In this document: piece by piece, positions 7,434 through 7,554 of the stretch
How the letters are laid out: each line of letters starts with the position of its first letter
Numbering within the stretch: the stretch's first letter is position 1
DNA from: Bacteroidales bacterium
Lineage (GTDB): Bacteria; Bacteroidota; Bacteroidia; Bacteroidales; UBA932
Assembly: GCA_017483985.1 (NCBI GenBank)
Contig: JAFUUB010000126.1
Span: 1 to 7,554 of the forward strand
Reading direction: 5' to 3'
DNA: 7,554 bases
Notes under the pieces: model-generated
The model's input: the letters and a program-made list of their open reading frames with translations, nothing else
What the model was told of the DNA's origin: nothing
The model's database searches: none
Position numbers and translations under genes: made by a program

Positions 7434-7554
7434 TTATTGCGCCGCTTCGATGTGGGATGCCCAACTGGACCAGCCGGGGGCGGATTTGTAGGCCGTCACG
7501 GACGCCGCCGGGACATAAATCTTGAAAATGGAACTGACGGAATCGAATGCATTC
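7434..7554 (-). CDS. Leucine-rich-repeat (BspA-like) surface protein, C-terminal fragment
   Basis: The - strand is open from the window edge to a TAA at 7436-7434, giving the last 39 residues of a protein. The fragment contains AFDSVSSIFKIYVPAASVTAYK followed by APGWSSWASHIEAA and the C-terminal Q. (The first stretch is listed in parts: AFDSVSSIF, KIYVPAASV, TAYKS.) A final half-repeat, an IYVP-A-x-SV-x-AYK strand and a GW-x-x-(W/Y)A-x-x-I tail form the characteristic ending of BspA-type LRR_5 proteins in Bacteroidales, which are typically exported surface proteins involved in binding. The N-terminus, the number of repeats and any signal peptide lie outside the window. The gene converges on the fimbrial operon and shares the hairpin at 7356-7389 with it, so it is not part of that operon. 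Confidence 0.75.
   Translation of the reverse strand, partial: NAFDSVSSIFKIYVPAASVTAYKSAPGWSSWASHIEAAQ

Overview
The window looks like chromosome from a high-GC member of the Bacteroidales. An Alistipes- or Rikenellaceae-like genome would fit, but that is inferred from composition and gene families only. Three large co-directional genes on the + strand encode fimbrillin-type surface proteins of the Bacteroidales type V (FimA/Mfa) pilus. Two of them start with lipoprotein signal peptides, and all three carry sequence hallmarks of fimbrillin or fimbrial-tip proteins.

Layout: (1) 3-1535, the 3' part of a fimbrillin-like gene whose start lies upstream of the window. (2) After a 10-bp gap, 1546-4179, an 877-residue lipoprotein with a Mfa/FimA-like body, an Ig/BACON-like segment and a C-terminal module that recalls the FISUMP-type modules of tip proteins. 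(3) 4180-4295, a short gap holding a 27-codon ORF that is only a lipoprotein signal peptide plus a few residues, probably a gene remnant. (4) 4296-7325, a 1009-residue lipoprotein with a fimbrillin body, a DUF4906-like segment, a BACON-like domain and an unclassified C-terminal beta-rich domain. (5) A strong 12-bp stem hairpin at 7356-7389. (6) 7434-7554 on the - strand, the last 39 codons of a BspA-type leucine-rich-repeat protein that converges on the pilus genes.

The three + strand genes probably form the distal part of one operon that supplies a stalk or accessory fimbrillin and two large candidate tip adhesins. Lipoprotein export followed by assembly at the outer membrane is the established route for this pilus type. 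The main unusual feature is mosaicism. Base composition changes sharply inside gene 1 (near 843) and gene 2 (near 3465), and less sharply inside gene 3 (near 7020), each time at or near a predicted domain boundary. With the orphan signal-peptide ORF, this suggests that the tip genes diversify by exchange of C-terminal modules and by gene loss. No RNA gene, CRISPR array or insertion sequence was recognised, and no gene-free stretch exceeds 300 bases.
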